Part shown: piece by piece, positions 27,239-35,769 of the stretch
Numbering within the stretch: position 1 is the first letter of the stretch
Layout: each line of letters starts with the position of its first letter
Origin: Paenibacillus vietnamensis
Lineage (GTDB): Bacteria > Bacillota > Bacilli > Paenibacillales > Paenibacillaceae
Assembly (NCBI RefSeq): GCF_020169515.1
Contig: NZ_JAHMHW010000001.1
Coordinates: 310,001-374,000 of the forward strand
Length of the DNA stretch: 64,000 bases
Direction of reading: 5' to 3'
Notes under the pieces: generated by a model
The model's input: the letters and a program-made list of their open reading frames with translations, nothing else
What the model was told of the DNA's origin: nothing
Databases searched by the model: none
Made by a program: the position numbers and the translations under genes

Positions 27239-27346
27239 CACGCCTTTCAAAATATCAATAAAATGTCACTATCCCATCATATCCGCTTCTGGTAAAATAG
27301 TCGAGTGCGCCAAAATAACGGATTCATAGAATCTCCATAATTTTCA

Positions 27347-27375
27347 TTGACGGAACCTATATATTGATGTAGAAT
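27347..27375 (+). promoter_or_regulatory. Sigma-A promoter of the nrdIEF operon
   Basis: TTGACG (27347-27352) and TAGAAT (27370-27375) are exactly 17 bases apart. The expected start near 27382 gives a leader of about 134 bases, which contains a perfect 7-base hairpin (GATTACC 27419-27425 with GGTAATC 27430-27436). Confidence 0.7.
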
Positions 27376-27401
27376 CAAAAACATCAACTACATATTGATG
27401 T
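27357..27401 (+). promoter_or_regulatory. Two tandem NrdR boxes
   Basis: CTATATATTGATGT (27357-27370) and CTACATATTGATGT (27388-27401) match the core CWATATATWG of the NrdR-box consensus (the second with one change). They are 31 bases apart, about three helical turns, the spacing known for paired NrdR boxes. Box 1 fills the promoter spacer and box 2 covers the expected transcription start, so NrdR bound with dATP/ATP would block RNA polymerase. Confidence 0.75.
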
Positions 27402-27515
27402 ACATAGGATCTTTCAATGATTACCTGCTGGTAATCGCAAATAAGCGCAGCCGACCGGATTGCTAGTCGTAGGCGCTGTTTAATGCCTTAATTTTAGCAG
27501 GGGAGCGAACGAATT

Positions 27516-27875
27516 ATGCTAGTCGTCTATGATTCCAAAACAGGTAATGTCAAGCGTTTTATCAACAAATTGAATATGCGAGCCATGCCTATTGATGAGA
27601 AGACAGAGATCGAAGAGCCGTTCGTGCTGGTCACGTACACCACAGGATTTGGACAGGTTCCGGAGAAGGTTGCTTCGTTTCTGAAGAGCAACTCGGACAT
27701 GCTCCGGGGCGTTTCCGCGAGCGGAAACCGGAACTGGGGAGCAGGGTTCGCGAAAAGCGCGGACACTATATCTGCTATGTATGATGTCCCTGTAATTTTG
27801 AAATTCGAGTTGTCGGGCACGACTCAGGATACGCAACATTTTGTCGAAAGGGTGCGAACCATTGAAGCATATTGA
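27516..27875 (+). CDS. nrdI: Flavodoxin-like NrdI
   Basis: 119 residues, the family length. It has the FMN-binding N-terminal pattern VVYDSKTGNVKRF and the glycine-rich loop GNRNWGAGFAKSAD. NrdI is the flavoprotein that delivers oxidant to build the dimanganese-tyrosyl cofactor of NrdF. It is the first gene behind the NrdR-box promoter, and its end overlaps the nrdE start. Confidence 0.96.
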   Translation: MLVVYDSKTGNVKRFINKLNMRAMPIDEKTEIEEPFVLVTYTTGFGQVPEKVASFLKSNSDMLRGVSASGNRNWGAGFAKSADTISAMYDVPVILKFELSGTTQDTQHFVERVRTIEAY

Positions 27876-29946
27876 ACTCAATAACGAATTAATGCAGCGC
27901 GGCGCGGACGGTTTTTACCAGCTGGATAAAGATAAAGAGGCGGTAGCCGCATTTATGGAAGAAGTGGAAGAGAAGAGCGTCAAGTTCGATTCGCTTCGCC
28001 AGAAGCTGGATTATTTGATCGGGAACGACTATTACGATAATGTGTACGAGACGTATACATATGAGCAGATTGAAGCCGTGTTTCAGCTGACGGCAAGCGC
28101 AGGCTTCGAATTCCAGTCGTATATGGCCGCATCGAAGTTTTACAAAGACTACGCCATGAAGACGAACAACAAATCGCAATACCTCGAGCAGTACTCCGAC
28201 CGCGTTGCGATCGTCGCGCTGCACCTGGGCGAAGGAGACGCGGCCCGCGCACTCCGCATTGCCGAAGCGATGATCGAGCAGCGCCTGCAGCCTGCGACAC
28301 CGACCTTCCTGAACGCCGGCAAGAGCCGCCGCGGCGAAATGGTTTCCTGTTTCCTTCTCGAGATGGACGATTCCCTGAATTCCATTAACTATGTGCTCGG
28401 CACCTGCATGCAGCTGTCCAAAATCGGCGGCGGCGTAGCCGTCAACCTGTCGAAGCTTCGCGGACGCGGAGAGCCGATCAAGGGCGTCGAAGGCGCGGCC
28501 AAAGGCATTATGCCCGTTCTGAAGCTTATGGAGGACGCATTCTCGTATGCGGACCAAATGGGCCAGCGCAAAGGCTCCGGCGCAGGCTACTATAATATTT
28601 TCGGCTGGGATATTATCGAGTTCCTGGATTGCAAAAAAATTAATGCGGACGAGAAGGCTAGAATTAAAACCTTGTCCATCGGCCTTATCATTCCTAACAA
28701 GTTTTACGAGCTGGCTGCGCAGAACAAACCACTTTACGTATTCGGCCCGCACTCCGTACACAAAGCCTACGGACAGCATCTGGACGACATGGATATGGAT
28801 CTGATGTACGAGGATTTGCTCGCCAACGAGCAAGTGACGAAGAAGAAGGTTATGAATGCACGCGACATGCTTACGAAAATCGCCTCGATTCAGCTGGAAT
28901 CGGGTTACCCATACATCATGAACAAATCGAATGCAAACAGCATTCATGCATTGAAGGATATCGGCTCGATCAAAATGTCCAACCTGTGCACGGAAATTTT
29001 CCAGCTGCAGGAGACGTCCGAAATCAAGGACTACGGCCACGAGGACATTATCCGTCGAGATATCAGCTGCAACCTGGCGTCGCTTAACATCGTGAACGTC
29101 ATGGAGCGCAAGAAGGTGAAGGAATCGGTCCATGTCGGCATCGAAGCGCTGACGACGGTCAGTGACCTTTCCAAAATCGACAACGCTCCGGGCGTCCGCA
29201 AAGCGAACGAGGAGCTGCATTCCGTCGGCCTTGGCGCCATGAACCTGAACGGATATCTCGCGAAGAACAAGATCGCTTACGAAAGCGACGAAGCGAAGGA
29301 TTTTGCTAGCGTATTTTTCATGATGATGAACTACTACTCCATTGAGCAGAGCATGGAAATCGCCAAAGAGCGCGGCATTACGTTCAAGGATTTCGAGCGC
29401 TCCGAGTACGCCAAAGGAACGTATTTCACGCGTTATGTGGAGAACGACTTCCGTCCGAAGACGGAACGCGTGAAGGAGTTGTTTGAGGGGATGCATATCC
29501 CGTCGCCGCAGGATTGGGCGGAGCTGAAGGAGAAGGTTCAGCAACACGGCTTGTACCATGCGTACCGTCTTGCAATCGCTCCGACGCAGAGCATTTCGTA
29601 CATCCAGAATGCGACGTCCAGCGTTATGCCGATCGTCGAGCACATCGAAACGCGCACCTATGCGAATTCGACGACGTATTACCCGATGCCTTATTTGGCT
29701 CAGGACAATTACTTCTACTATAAATCGGCTTACAACATCGACCAGTTCAAGCTGATCGATCTGATTGCGGAAATTCAGCAGCACGTCGACCAGGGCATTT
29801 CTTCGGTTCTGCACGTGAACAGCAACGTGACGACGCGCGAGCTTGCACGCTTCTACGTATATGCTGCGCAAAAAGGTCTCAAATCGCTTTATTACACGAG
29901 AACGAAGCGCCTTTCCGTCGAGGAATGCACCAGCTGCGCCGTATAA
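27862..29946 (+). CDS. nrdE: Class Ib ribonucleotide reductase large subunit
   Basis: 694 residues from the TTG at 27862, which has AAAGGGTG about 8 bases upstream inside nrdI; a TTG at 27841 is less well placed. The catalytic domain shows the family stretches PATPTFLNAGKSRRGE, SNLCTEIFQ (active-site cysteine) and NSTTYYPMPYL. The tail ECTSCAV carries the redox-active cysteine pair that exchanges with thioredoxin-like NrdH. It reduces ribonucleoside diphosphates together with NrdF. Confidence 0.96.
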   Translation: MKHIELNNELMQRGADGFYQLDKDKEAVAAFMEEVEEKSVKFDSLRQKLDYLIGNDYYDNVYETYTYEQIEAVFQLTASAGFEFQSYMAASKFYKDYAMKTNNKSQYLEQYSDRVAIVALHLGEGDAARALRIAEAMIEQRLQPATPTFLNAGKSRRGEMVSCFLLEMDDSLNSINYVLGTCMQLSKIGGGVAVNLSKLRGRGEPIKGVEGAAKGIMPVLKLMEDAFSYADQMGQRKGSGAGYYNIFGWDIIEFLDCKKINADEKARIKTLSIGLIIPNKFYELAAQNKPLYVFGPHSVHKAYGQHLDDMDMDLMYEDLLANEQVTKKKVMNARDMLTKIASIQLESGYPYIMNKSNANSIHALKDIGSIKMSNLCTEIFQLQETSEIKDYGHEDIIRRDISCNLASLNIVNVMERKKVKESVHVGIEALTTVSDLSKIDNAPGVRKANEELHSVGLGAMNLNGYLAKNKIAYESDEAKDFASVFFMMMNYYSIEQSMEIAKERGITFKDFERSEYAKGTYFTRYVENDFRPKTERVKELFEGMHIPSPQDWAELKEKVQQHGLYHAYRLAIAPTQSISYIQNATSSVMPIVEHIETRTYANSTTYYPMPYLAQDNYFYYKSAYNIDQFKLIDLIAEIQQHVDQGISSVLHVNSNVTTRELARFYVYAAQKGLKSLYYTRTKRLSVEECTSCAV

Positions 29947-29989
29947 TTTTAATAATGAAGTTAAAAGCAACAAAAAAGGAGCACATCTG

Positions 29990-30946
29990 ATGAAAGCTGT
30001 GAACTGGAACCGCCCGGACGACGATTTTACCTTAACGTTTTGGCAGCAAAACGTCATGCAATTTTGGACGGACGAAGAAATACCTCTATCCGACGATAAA
30101 ATGGACTGGATGGAGATGACGGACGCCGAGCGCACGCTTTACAAAAACGTCCTCGGCGGCTTGACTCTGCTCGATACGATTCAGGGCGGCATCGGCATGC
30201 CGAAAATTTTGGAGCATGTCGACGGCCTGCAGCGTAAAGCGGTGCTGTCGTTCATGTCGATGATGGAGCAAATCCACGCGAAGTCTTACAGCAGCATTTT
30301 CACAACGCTCGCATCCGGCGAAGAGATCGACGGGATTTTCAAATGGGTGGAGCAGAACGAGCAGCTGCAGAAGAAAGCGACGTTGATTTCCTCGTGGTAC
30401 ACGAGCATTACGGGACCGAAAGAGCTGTACAAAGCGATGGCGGCTTCGGTATTTCTGGAAAGCTATCTGTTCTACAGCGGCTTCTTCTATCCGCTTTACC
30501 TTGCCGGACAGGGCAAAATGACGAGCAGCGGCGAGATTATCGACCTGATTCTCCGCGACGAAAGCATCCATGGCTTGTACGTGGGCGTGCTGGCGCAGGA
30601 GCTGTACCAGACGTTCAGTCCGGAGGAGCAAGCCCAGCTGCAAACCGAGGTTTATGCTTTGCTGAACGAGCTGTACGAGAATGAAATTACGTACACCGAG
30701 CATTTGTACACGCCGCTTGGCTTGACGGAAGAGGTTAACGCCTACGTCCGCTACAATGCGAACAAGGCACTGATGAATTTGGGCTTTGAGCCGTATTTCC
30801 CGGAAGAGCCGGTCAACCCGATCGTGTTTAACGGCATCAGCACGCACACGAAGCAGCATGACTTCTTCTCCAAAAAAGGAAACGGCTACGTACGCACGAT
30901 TCACGTAGAGCCGCTGAACGACGAGGACTTTGTATTTAACTTTTAA
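29990..30946 (+). CDS. nrdF: Class Ib ribonucleotide reductase small subunit
   Basis: 318 residues from the ATG at 29990, which has AAAGGAG 8 bases upstream. An in-frame extension into nrdE has no ribosome binding site. Metal-ligand and helix motifs of the R2 ferritin-like fold are visible: MMEQIHAKSYSSIF, and RDESIHGLYVGVLAQE with the second Glu/His set. It houses the tyrosyl radical cofactor matured by NrdI. The stop is followed by a weak terminator. Confidence 0.96.
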   Translation: MKAVNWNRPDDDFTLTFWQQNVMQFWTDEEIPLSDDKMDWMEMTDAERTLYKNVLGGLTLLDTIQGGIGMPKILEHVDGLQRKAVLSFMSMMEQIHAKSYSSIFTTLASGEEIDGIFKWVEQNEQLQKKATLISSWYTSITGPKELYKAMAASVFLESYLFYSGFFYPLYLAGQGKMTSSGEIIDLILRDESIHGLYVGVLAQELYQTFSPEEQAQLQTEVYALLNELYENEITYTEHLYTPLGLTEEVNAYVRYNANKALMNLGFEPYFPEEPVNPIVFNGISTHTKQHDFFSKKGNGYVRTIHVEPLNDEDFVFNF

Positions 30947-30973
30947 ACATTAACTATAGCAAGCAACAGCAGG

Positions 30974-31014
30974 ATCGCTCTCCATTCGGCCTTAAGCCGG
31001 AAGAGGGCGATTTT
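30974..31014 (+). terminator. Probable terminator after nrdIEF
   Basis: ATCGCTCT (30974-30981) pairs with AGGGCGAT (31004-31011) with one wobble, around an inner CGGCTTAAGCCG-like hairpin, and TTTT follows. Confidence 0.65.
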
Positions 31015-31041
31015 CGTTTTGCACAAAAAGGAGGAAATGAA

Positions 31042-32019
31042 ATGATTACCATTCAAGGTTTAAACAAAACGTTTCATGTCGCCAAGCGGAATGCGGGAGT
31101 CGGACAAGCGTTCAAATCACTGTTCCGCAGAGAGTACACGGCTGTGGAAGCGCTGCAGGATATCAGCTTTTCGATCCGGCCGGGGGAGATCGTCGGTTAT
31201 ATCGGGCCGAACGGGGCCGGGAAATCCACGACGATCAAGGTGATGAGCGGCATTCTTGTGCCTGACAGCGGCACCTGCTCGATAATGGGCTATACGCCGT
31301 GGAAGGACCGGACGCAATACGTCAAAAATATCGGCGTCGTCTTCGGCCAGCGGTCGCAGCTGTGGTGGGACGTGCCGGTTCTCGATTCCTTTGAGCTGCT
31401 GCGCGACATTTACAAGGTGCCCGAACGTGAGTACAGGGACAATCTCGAGCTGCTTACGGAAACGCTGGAGCTGAAGGAGATTATCCAAATGCCGGTCAGG
31501 CAGCTGAGCCTCGGGCAGCGGATGCGCTGTGAGATCGCGGCGTCGCTGCTGCACAGTCCAAGCCTGCTCTTCCTGGACGAGCCGACGATCGGGCTGGATG
31601 CGGTGTCCAAAATCGCGGTCCGGCGGTTCATCCGCACGATCAACGAGGAGAAGGGCGTGACGGTCATATTGACGACGCATGACATGAACGATATCGAGGC
31701 TTTGGCGCAGCGGATCATCCTGATCGGCAAGGGCAGGCTGCTGTTCGACGGAGGCATCGACCGGATCCGAAGCCGGTTCGGCACGCACAAAACGTTAACG
31801 GTCGTGTACCGTCATCATGCGCAGCCGCTGAAGGTGCCGGGAGCCGAGCTGCTGTCATGGTCGCCCGAACGCGCCGTATGGCGAATCGATACGGCAAGCT
31901 TGAACATTTCCGAAGTTCTGCTGCAGCTGTCGGGCCGGGTGGAGCTGCTCGATGTGGAAATCGAGTCACAGCCGATCGAAGAAATGATCGTTCAATTGTA
32001 TAAGGAGCATCAAATCTAA
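31042..32019 (+). CDS. ABC exporter ATP-binding protein (DUF4162-type)
   Basis: 325 residues. Walker A is IGPNGAGKSTT (G55-T63), the Q loop lies in VVFGQRSQLWW, the signature is LSLGQRM, and Walker B is LLFLDEPTIGLD. The C-terminal 80 residues form an accessory domain as in drug or viologen exporter ATPases. AAGGAGG precedes the ATG. The stop overlaps the next start (TAATG). With two ABC-2 permeases downstream it forms a complete exporter; the substrate is unknown. Confidence 0.93.
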   Translation: MITIQGLNKTFHVAKRNAGVGQAFKSLFRREYTAVEALQDISFSIRPGEIVGYIGPNGAGKSTTIKVMSGILVPDSGTCSIMGYTPWKDRTQYVKNIGVVFGQRSQLWWDVPVLDSFELLRDIYKVPEREYRDNLELLTETLELKEIIQMPVRQLSLGQRMRCEIAASLLHSPSLLFLDEPTIGLDAVSKIAVRRFIRTINEEKGVTVILTTHDMNDIEALAQRIILIGKGRLLFDGGIDRIRSRFGTHKTLTVVYRHHAQPLKVPGAELLSWSPERAVWRIDTASLNISEVLLQLSGRVELLDVEIESQPIEEMIVQLYKEHQI

Positions 32020-32822
32020 TGAGAGCTTATTTATCCGTTTTCAAGCTGCGATTGAACCTTGGCATGCAGTACCGGACGGCGGCGGTCGCGGGCTGCGCCA
32101 CCCAGTTTTTCTGGGGCTTCCTCATTATTATGGTGTTCGAGGCGTTCTACAGCCACGCGTCAGGAACACCGCCGATTTCCTTGAAGCAGTTAATCAGCTA
32201 TGTGTGGCTGCAGCAGGCGTTTCTCGCATTCATTATGCTCTGGTTCCGCGACAACGAGCTGTTCCAGCTCATCACAAGCGGCAATATCGCGTACGAGCTG
32301 TGCCGGCCGAGCGGACTTTACGGCTTATGGTTCGCAAAGCTGCTGGCGCAGCGGTTGTCCAGCGCGATTCTGAGAAGTCTGCCGATTTTGGCGGTGGCCT
32401 TGTTTCTGCCGGAGCCTTACAGGATGCCGCTTCCGCACGACTGGCTTGCTTTTCTGCTGTTTGGAGCTGCGCTGCTGATCGGATTGCTGATGATCGTATC
32501 GCTGTCCATGCTGATGTACATATCCGTATTCGTGACGCTGTCGCCCTCCGGCTCTCTGCTGATGTTCGGCGTATTGGGCGAATTTCTGGCCGGCATGATC
32601 ATCCCGGTGCCGCTTATGCCGGATTGGCTGCAGCAAATTGTTTACGTGCTGCCGTTCCGCTGGACGGCGGATTTTCCGTTTCGGGTTTATTCGGGCCATA
32701 TTCCGCTGCAGGAGGCGGTTGCCGGCATCGGGATTCAGCTGCTTTGGCTCATGGGGCTATTGTGGCTGGGCAAATCGGCGATGACGAAGGTGCTGCGTAA
32801 AGTCGTCGTACAAGGAGGCTGA
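32019..32822 (+). CDS. ABC-2 family exporter permease (first subunit)
   Basis: 267 residues with six predicted membrane helices; the N-terminus FKLRLNLGMQYRTAAVAG is typical of this permease family. A similar YRT-containing start is found in the next gene, so the two are paralogues that probably pair. It is coupled to the ATPase by a 1-base overlap. Confidence 0.85.
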   Translation: MRAYLSVFKLRLNLGMQYRTAAVAGCATQFFWGFLIIMVFEAFYSHASGTPPISLKQLISYVWLQQAFLAFIMLWFRDNELFQLITSGNIAYELCRPSGLYGLWFAKLLAQRLSSAILRSLPILAVALFLPEPYRMPLPHDWLAFLLFGAALLIGLLMIVSLSMLMYISVFVTLSPSGSLLMFGVLGEFLAGMIIPVPLMPDWLQQIVYVLPFRWTADFPFRVYSGHIPLQEAVAGIGIQLLWLMGLLWLGKSAMTKVLRKVVVQGG

Positions 32823-32829
32823 ACATTCG

Positions 32830-33612
32830 ATGGTTTTGTTCTGGAAATATGTCGCTATTTTATTCAAATCGCAAATGCAGTACCGTACTTCGTTTTGGCT
32901 TCTGACGCTGGGCCAGTTTCTTGTGCCGTTCTCGGCGTTTGCCGGGCTTTATTTCATGTTCGAGCGGTTCGGGCAAATAAGAGGCTGGGCGTTCGACGAG
33001 GTCGCGCTTTGCTTCGCCGTCATTCATATGGCGTTTGCGGTCAGCGAGTGCTTCGCCCGCGGCTTCGACAGCTTCTCGACGCTTGTAGCAGGCGGGGATT
33101 TCGACCGCCTTCTGGTCCGTCCGCGCGGCACGATCGTCCAGGTACTGGGCTCCAAATTCGAATTCAGCCGCATCGGCCGGCTCGTGCAAAGCACCTTGGT
33201 GCTGGCATGGGCGGTCAGCCGGCTTTCCGCCGAATGGAGCGTGCTTAAGGCGCTTGTTCTGGTGCTGATGATCGTCAGCGGCGTATTCATTTTTTCGGGC
33301 ATTTTTATGCTGGCGGCGACGATGTGTTTCTGGACGATCCAGGGGCTCGAGATCGCCAACATTTTTACCGACGGCGGACGGGAGATGGCGCAGTATCCGC
33401 TCAATATTTATAAAAAATGGGTGACACGTTTCTTCACGTTCGTCATCCCGTTCGGCTGTGTCAATTATATACCTCTGCTGTATATTTTGGACAAAGGGAA
33501 CGGCAATGGGCTGATGAGCCTGCTGTCGCCGCTGGCCGGCATTGCCTTCATCATTCCGTGCCTGCTTGTCTGGCGGCTCGGCGTCCGGCATTACCGGTCC
33601 ACCGGGTCGTAA
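32830..33612 (+). CDS. ABC-2 family exporter permease (second subunit)
   Basis: 260 residues, six membrane helices, N-terminus LFKSQMQYRTSFWLLTLGQF. It starts 7 bases after the first permease and has AAGGAGG upstream. Together the three genes match the ATPase plus two permeases layout of DUF990-type exporters. Confidence 0.85.
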   Translation: MVLFWKYVAILFKSQMQYRTSFWLLTLGQFLVPFSAFAGLYFMFERFGQIRGWAFDEVALCFAVIHMAFAVSECFARGFDSFSTLVAGGDFDRLLVRPRGTIVQVLGSKFEFSRIGRLVQSTLVLAWAVSRLSAEWSVLKALVLVLMIVSGVFIFSGIFMLAATMCFWTIQGLEIANIFTDGGREMAQYPLNIYKKWVTRFFTFVIPFGCVNYIPLLYILDKGNGNGLMSLLSPLAGIAFIIPCLLVWRLGVRHYRSTGS

Positions 33613-33725
33613 GCGGACTTGGAAAGGCCGGCATTTTCGCCGCAGAGGCAGGGAATTCCCGGGCTTTGTGGAATAGTACCATGGATACCCGATCTTTCTT
33701 ACACATGAACGGAAGGAGCAGCGCT

Positions 33726-34634
33726 GTGAAATCGATAGAGGTTAGAGAGCTAGTGGACAAATTTTCGTTAGAGGTGCTGGCGGGACGGGACAAGCTGGAC
33801 CGGAAAATTATGAAGGCCAGAGTTTACCGCCCGGGCCTGGAATTTGTCGGCTATTTTGATTTTTTTCCGCAGGAGCATGTGCAGATACTCGGGAAAAAGG
33901 AGATCACCTACCTGCACTCCTTGACGGAGAAAGAACGCAATCATCATATCGGGAACATTGTAAAATACCATCCGCCCTGCTTCGTCGTGACGTCCGGACA
34001 GGAAGGGCTTAAATATTTGACAAAATATTGCGAGGAGGAGGGTATTCCGCTGCTGCGCACGAACGTGCTGACGGCTGCGTTTCTGGGTATGCTGGACGCT
34101 TTCCTCCTGAAGGCGCTTGCCCCGGAAATGTCCGTGCACGGCGTTTGCCTGAACGTATCGGGCATCGGCATTTTGCTGCGCGGCAAATCGGGCGTAGGCA
34201 AAAGCGAAACCGCGCATACGCTGATCAGGCGCGGCCACCGGCTTGTCGCAGACGACATCGTCGTGCTCAAAAAGCTCAGCTCGCAGACGCTGCTCGGCAG
34301 CCATAACGAGAAGACAAAGGAATTTCTCGCGCTGCGCAGCGTCGGGCTCGTCAACGTCGTACGGCTGTACGGCCGCAAGGCGTTTCAGGACGAGACGCGG
34401 ATTGCGCTGGATATCGAGCTCACGAAGTGGCGGGACAACGAGCTTAATAACGAGCTGGAGCTGGAGCCTAAATTTACGGAATATATGGGCGTTCGAATCC
34501 CTCATTTCGAAATTCAGCTGCAGCCGGGCAGGGACGCGGCGGGTCTGATCGAGGCGGCCGCCAACAACTGGTATCTTCGCCAGCAGGGCTACAGCGCGGT
34601 CGAGGAATTTATGAAGCGGCTGGAGCTCGAGTAA
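33726..34634 (+). CDS. Divergent HPr kinase/phosphorylase paralogue
   Basis: 302 residues from the GTG at 33726, with GGAAGGAG 7 bases upstream. The N-terminal MurF-like domain and C-terminal kinase domain are both present. H138 (VHGV), P-loop GKSGVGKS (153-160) and the aspartate pair D176/D177 (LVADDIV) are kept. The diagnostic motif that reads EIRGLGIINV in canonical HprK reads ALRSVGLVNV here (about 202-211), so its glutamate and glycine are lost. It is not beside lgt, where canonical hprK usually lies, so this is probably a second copy. Kinase activity is plausible; the balance with phosphorylase may be altered. Confidence 0.82.
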   Translation: MKSIEVRELVDKFSLEVLAGRDKLDRKIMKARVYRPGLEFVGYFDFFPQEHVQILGKKEITYLHSLTEKERNHHIGNIVKYHPPCFVVTSGQEGLKYLTKYCEEEGIPLLRTNVLTAAFLGMLDAFLLKALAPEMSVHGVCLNVSGIGILLRGKSGVGKSETAHTLIRRGHRLVADDIVVLKKLSSQTLLGSHNEKTKEFLALRSVGLVNVVRLYGRKAFQDETRIALDIELTKWRDNELNNELELEPKFTEYMGVRIPHFEIQLQPGRDAAGLIEAAANNWYLRQQGYSAVEEFMKRLELE

Positions 34635-34763
34635 TCCCGGGGAAACGTTTCGGCACAGATTTTCGAAACGGGTATCCATCCGGCGGTAAAACATGTTAAA
34701 CTGTTGGAGTAGAAAAGCTCATCCTTGCGCACAAGTCCTGACAGACCTAAAGGAGGAAATGGC

Positions 34764-35216
34764 GTGGAAAACTGCTCAATCGTTACAAAGCCTGCGCTCC
34801 ACTTGGCGGGAATCAGCTATTGCGGCCCGTATTCAACCTTCCCGGACGAAGCCATCAGGCTGCAAACCGAGTTTTTGACACGTAAGCATGAGCTTAACGG
34901 CCAAATGAAATCGACGGTGCTTTACAGCCCCTACTTTGGCAACGAAGCGTTCGCGACCTACTGGGCCTGCTACGAGGTACAGCATCTGGAGGAGGTGCCG
35001 CCGGGCATGGTGCAGTTTACGATTCCGGCCCACCGGTACGCGATGGCTGCATGCTCGAACAAACGGATCGGCGAAGGCTACGAGCAGCTCCATGCCTGGA
35101 TGAACGAGATGCGGCTTGAGAGACAGGAAAATGCCGTATCGCTGGAATTGTTTTATATCGACGAACATCATTTGGAGGAAGAGCCGGTAGAGCTGCTTAT
35201 CCCTCTGAAGGATTAA
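34764..35216 (+). CDS. GyrI-like / AraC effector-binding-domain protein
   Basis: 150 residues from the GTG at 34764, which has AAGGAGG 7 bases upstream. The fold is the stand-alone effector-binding (GyrI-like) domain: LAGISYCGPY at the start, YWACYEVQHLEEVPPGMVQFTIPAHRYA in the middle, and LELFYIDE near the end. Such proteins bind small hydrophobic or cationic compounds. No DNA-binding domain is attached. Confidence 0.8.
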   Translation: MENCSIVTKPALHLAGISYCGPYSTFPDEAIRLQTEFLTRKHELNGQMKSTVLYSPYFGNEAFATYWACYEVQHLEEVPPGMVQFTIPAHRYAMAACSNKRIGEGYEQLHAWMNEMRLERQENAVSLELFYIDEHHLEEEPVELLIPLKD

Positions 35217-35238
35217 TGTATACACAACGCTTGCACGC

Positions 35239-35284
35239 AAACGAATCAGATAAAGACGCCGGGCCGTCTTTACGATTCGTTTTG
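35239..35284 (+). terminator. Bipartite hairpin, probable terminator
   Basis: AAACGAATC (35239-35247) pairs with GATTCGTTT, and inside it AAAGACG (35252-35258) pairs with CGTCTTT (35265-35271), forming a long stem with one internal loop. The T run is short, so it may also be a leader structure for the next gene. Confidence 0.6.
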
Positions 35285-35324
35285 CGAAGGCAAGTTTTTT
35301 TATTTTGCGGGGAGGGGAACGTAC

Positions 35325-35768
35325 ATGCTGCGCATAAGGGGCGGCTTGGCTTACGCAGGGCTGGCGGCCGGCGCCGTGAGCGGCATCGTGCTGGGCCTTG
35401 CCATGAAGCTTCTGGAGCTTGCGTCCGGGAAGAGCGTTTATCGGCTCTTGCTCAGCGTGGAATTTGTTCCCTGGCTGCCGGCTGCGATGCCGGAGCCGGC
35501 CGAATTTGCGCTGCATCTGCTCGTGTCGCTGCCGCTCGGGATCGTCTATTGGTCTCTTTTATCCGTTTGGTGGGCACCGCTTGGGCTGGGCCTCTGGATG
35601 GGCGGCGCAATGGCCGCCTGCACATGGATCCCGCTGACGCAGCTGTCGGAGCGAGTGCCTGCCCTTCAGGATTGGAGAGCCCTGGCCATGTGGATGGCCG
35701 GCCATCTCGTTTACGGGCTAACGCTTGCTCTGTTTGGAAAATACTGGTTGAAGAAAGGCGTTGAATAA
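35325..35768 (+). CDS. YqhR-like integral membrane protein
   Basis: 147 residues with four predicted membrane helices, starting at an ATG 7 bases after GGGGAGGGG. It resembles the YqhR family of Bacillales in size and layout, but I cannot confirm this. It ends inside the start region of the PhzF gene, so the two are co-transcribed. Function is unknown. Confidence 0.7.
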   Translation: MLRIRGGLAYAGLAAGAVSGIVLGLAMKLLELASGKSVYRLLLSVEFVPWLPAAMPEPAEFALHLLVSLPLGIVYWSLLSVWWAPLGLGLWMGGAMAACTWIPLTQLSERVPALQDWRALAMWMAGHLVYGLTLALFGKYWLKKGVE

Positions 35769-35769
35769 A

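Noticed and set aside
27889..30135. 748-codon open frame on the minus strand opposite nrdE
   Set aside because: It is antisense to a clearly recognisable enzyme gene. The translation is rich in Arg, His, Phe and Val with no family motif, and there is no ribosome binding site.
34641..34650. GAAACGTTTC palindrome after the hprK-like gene as a cre site
   Set aside because: It fits the centre of the consensus but lacks the outer G and CA bases, and no importer gene follows.
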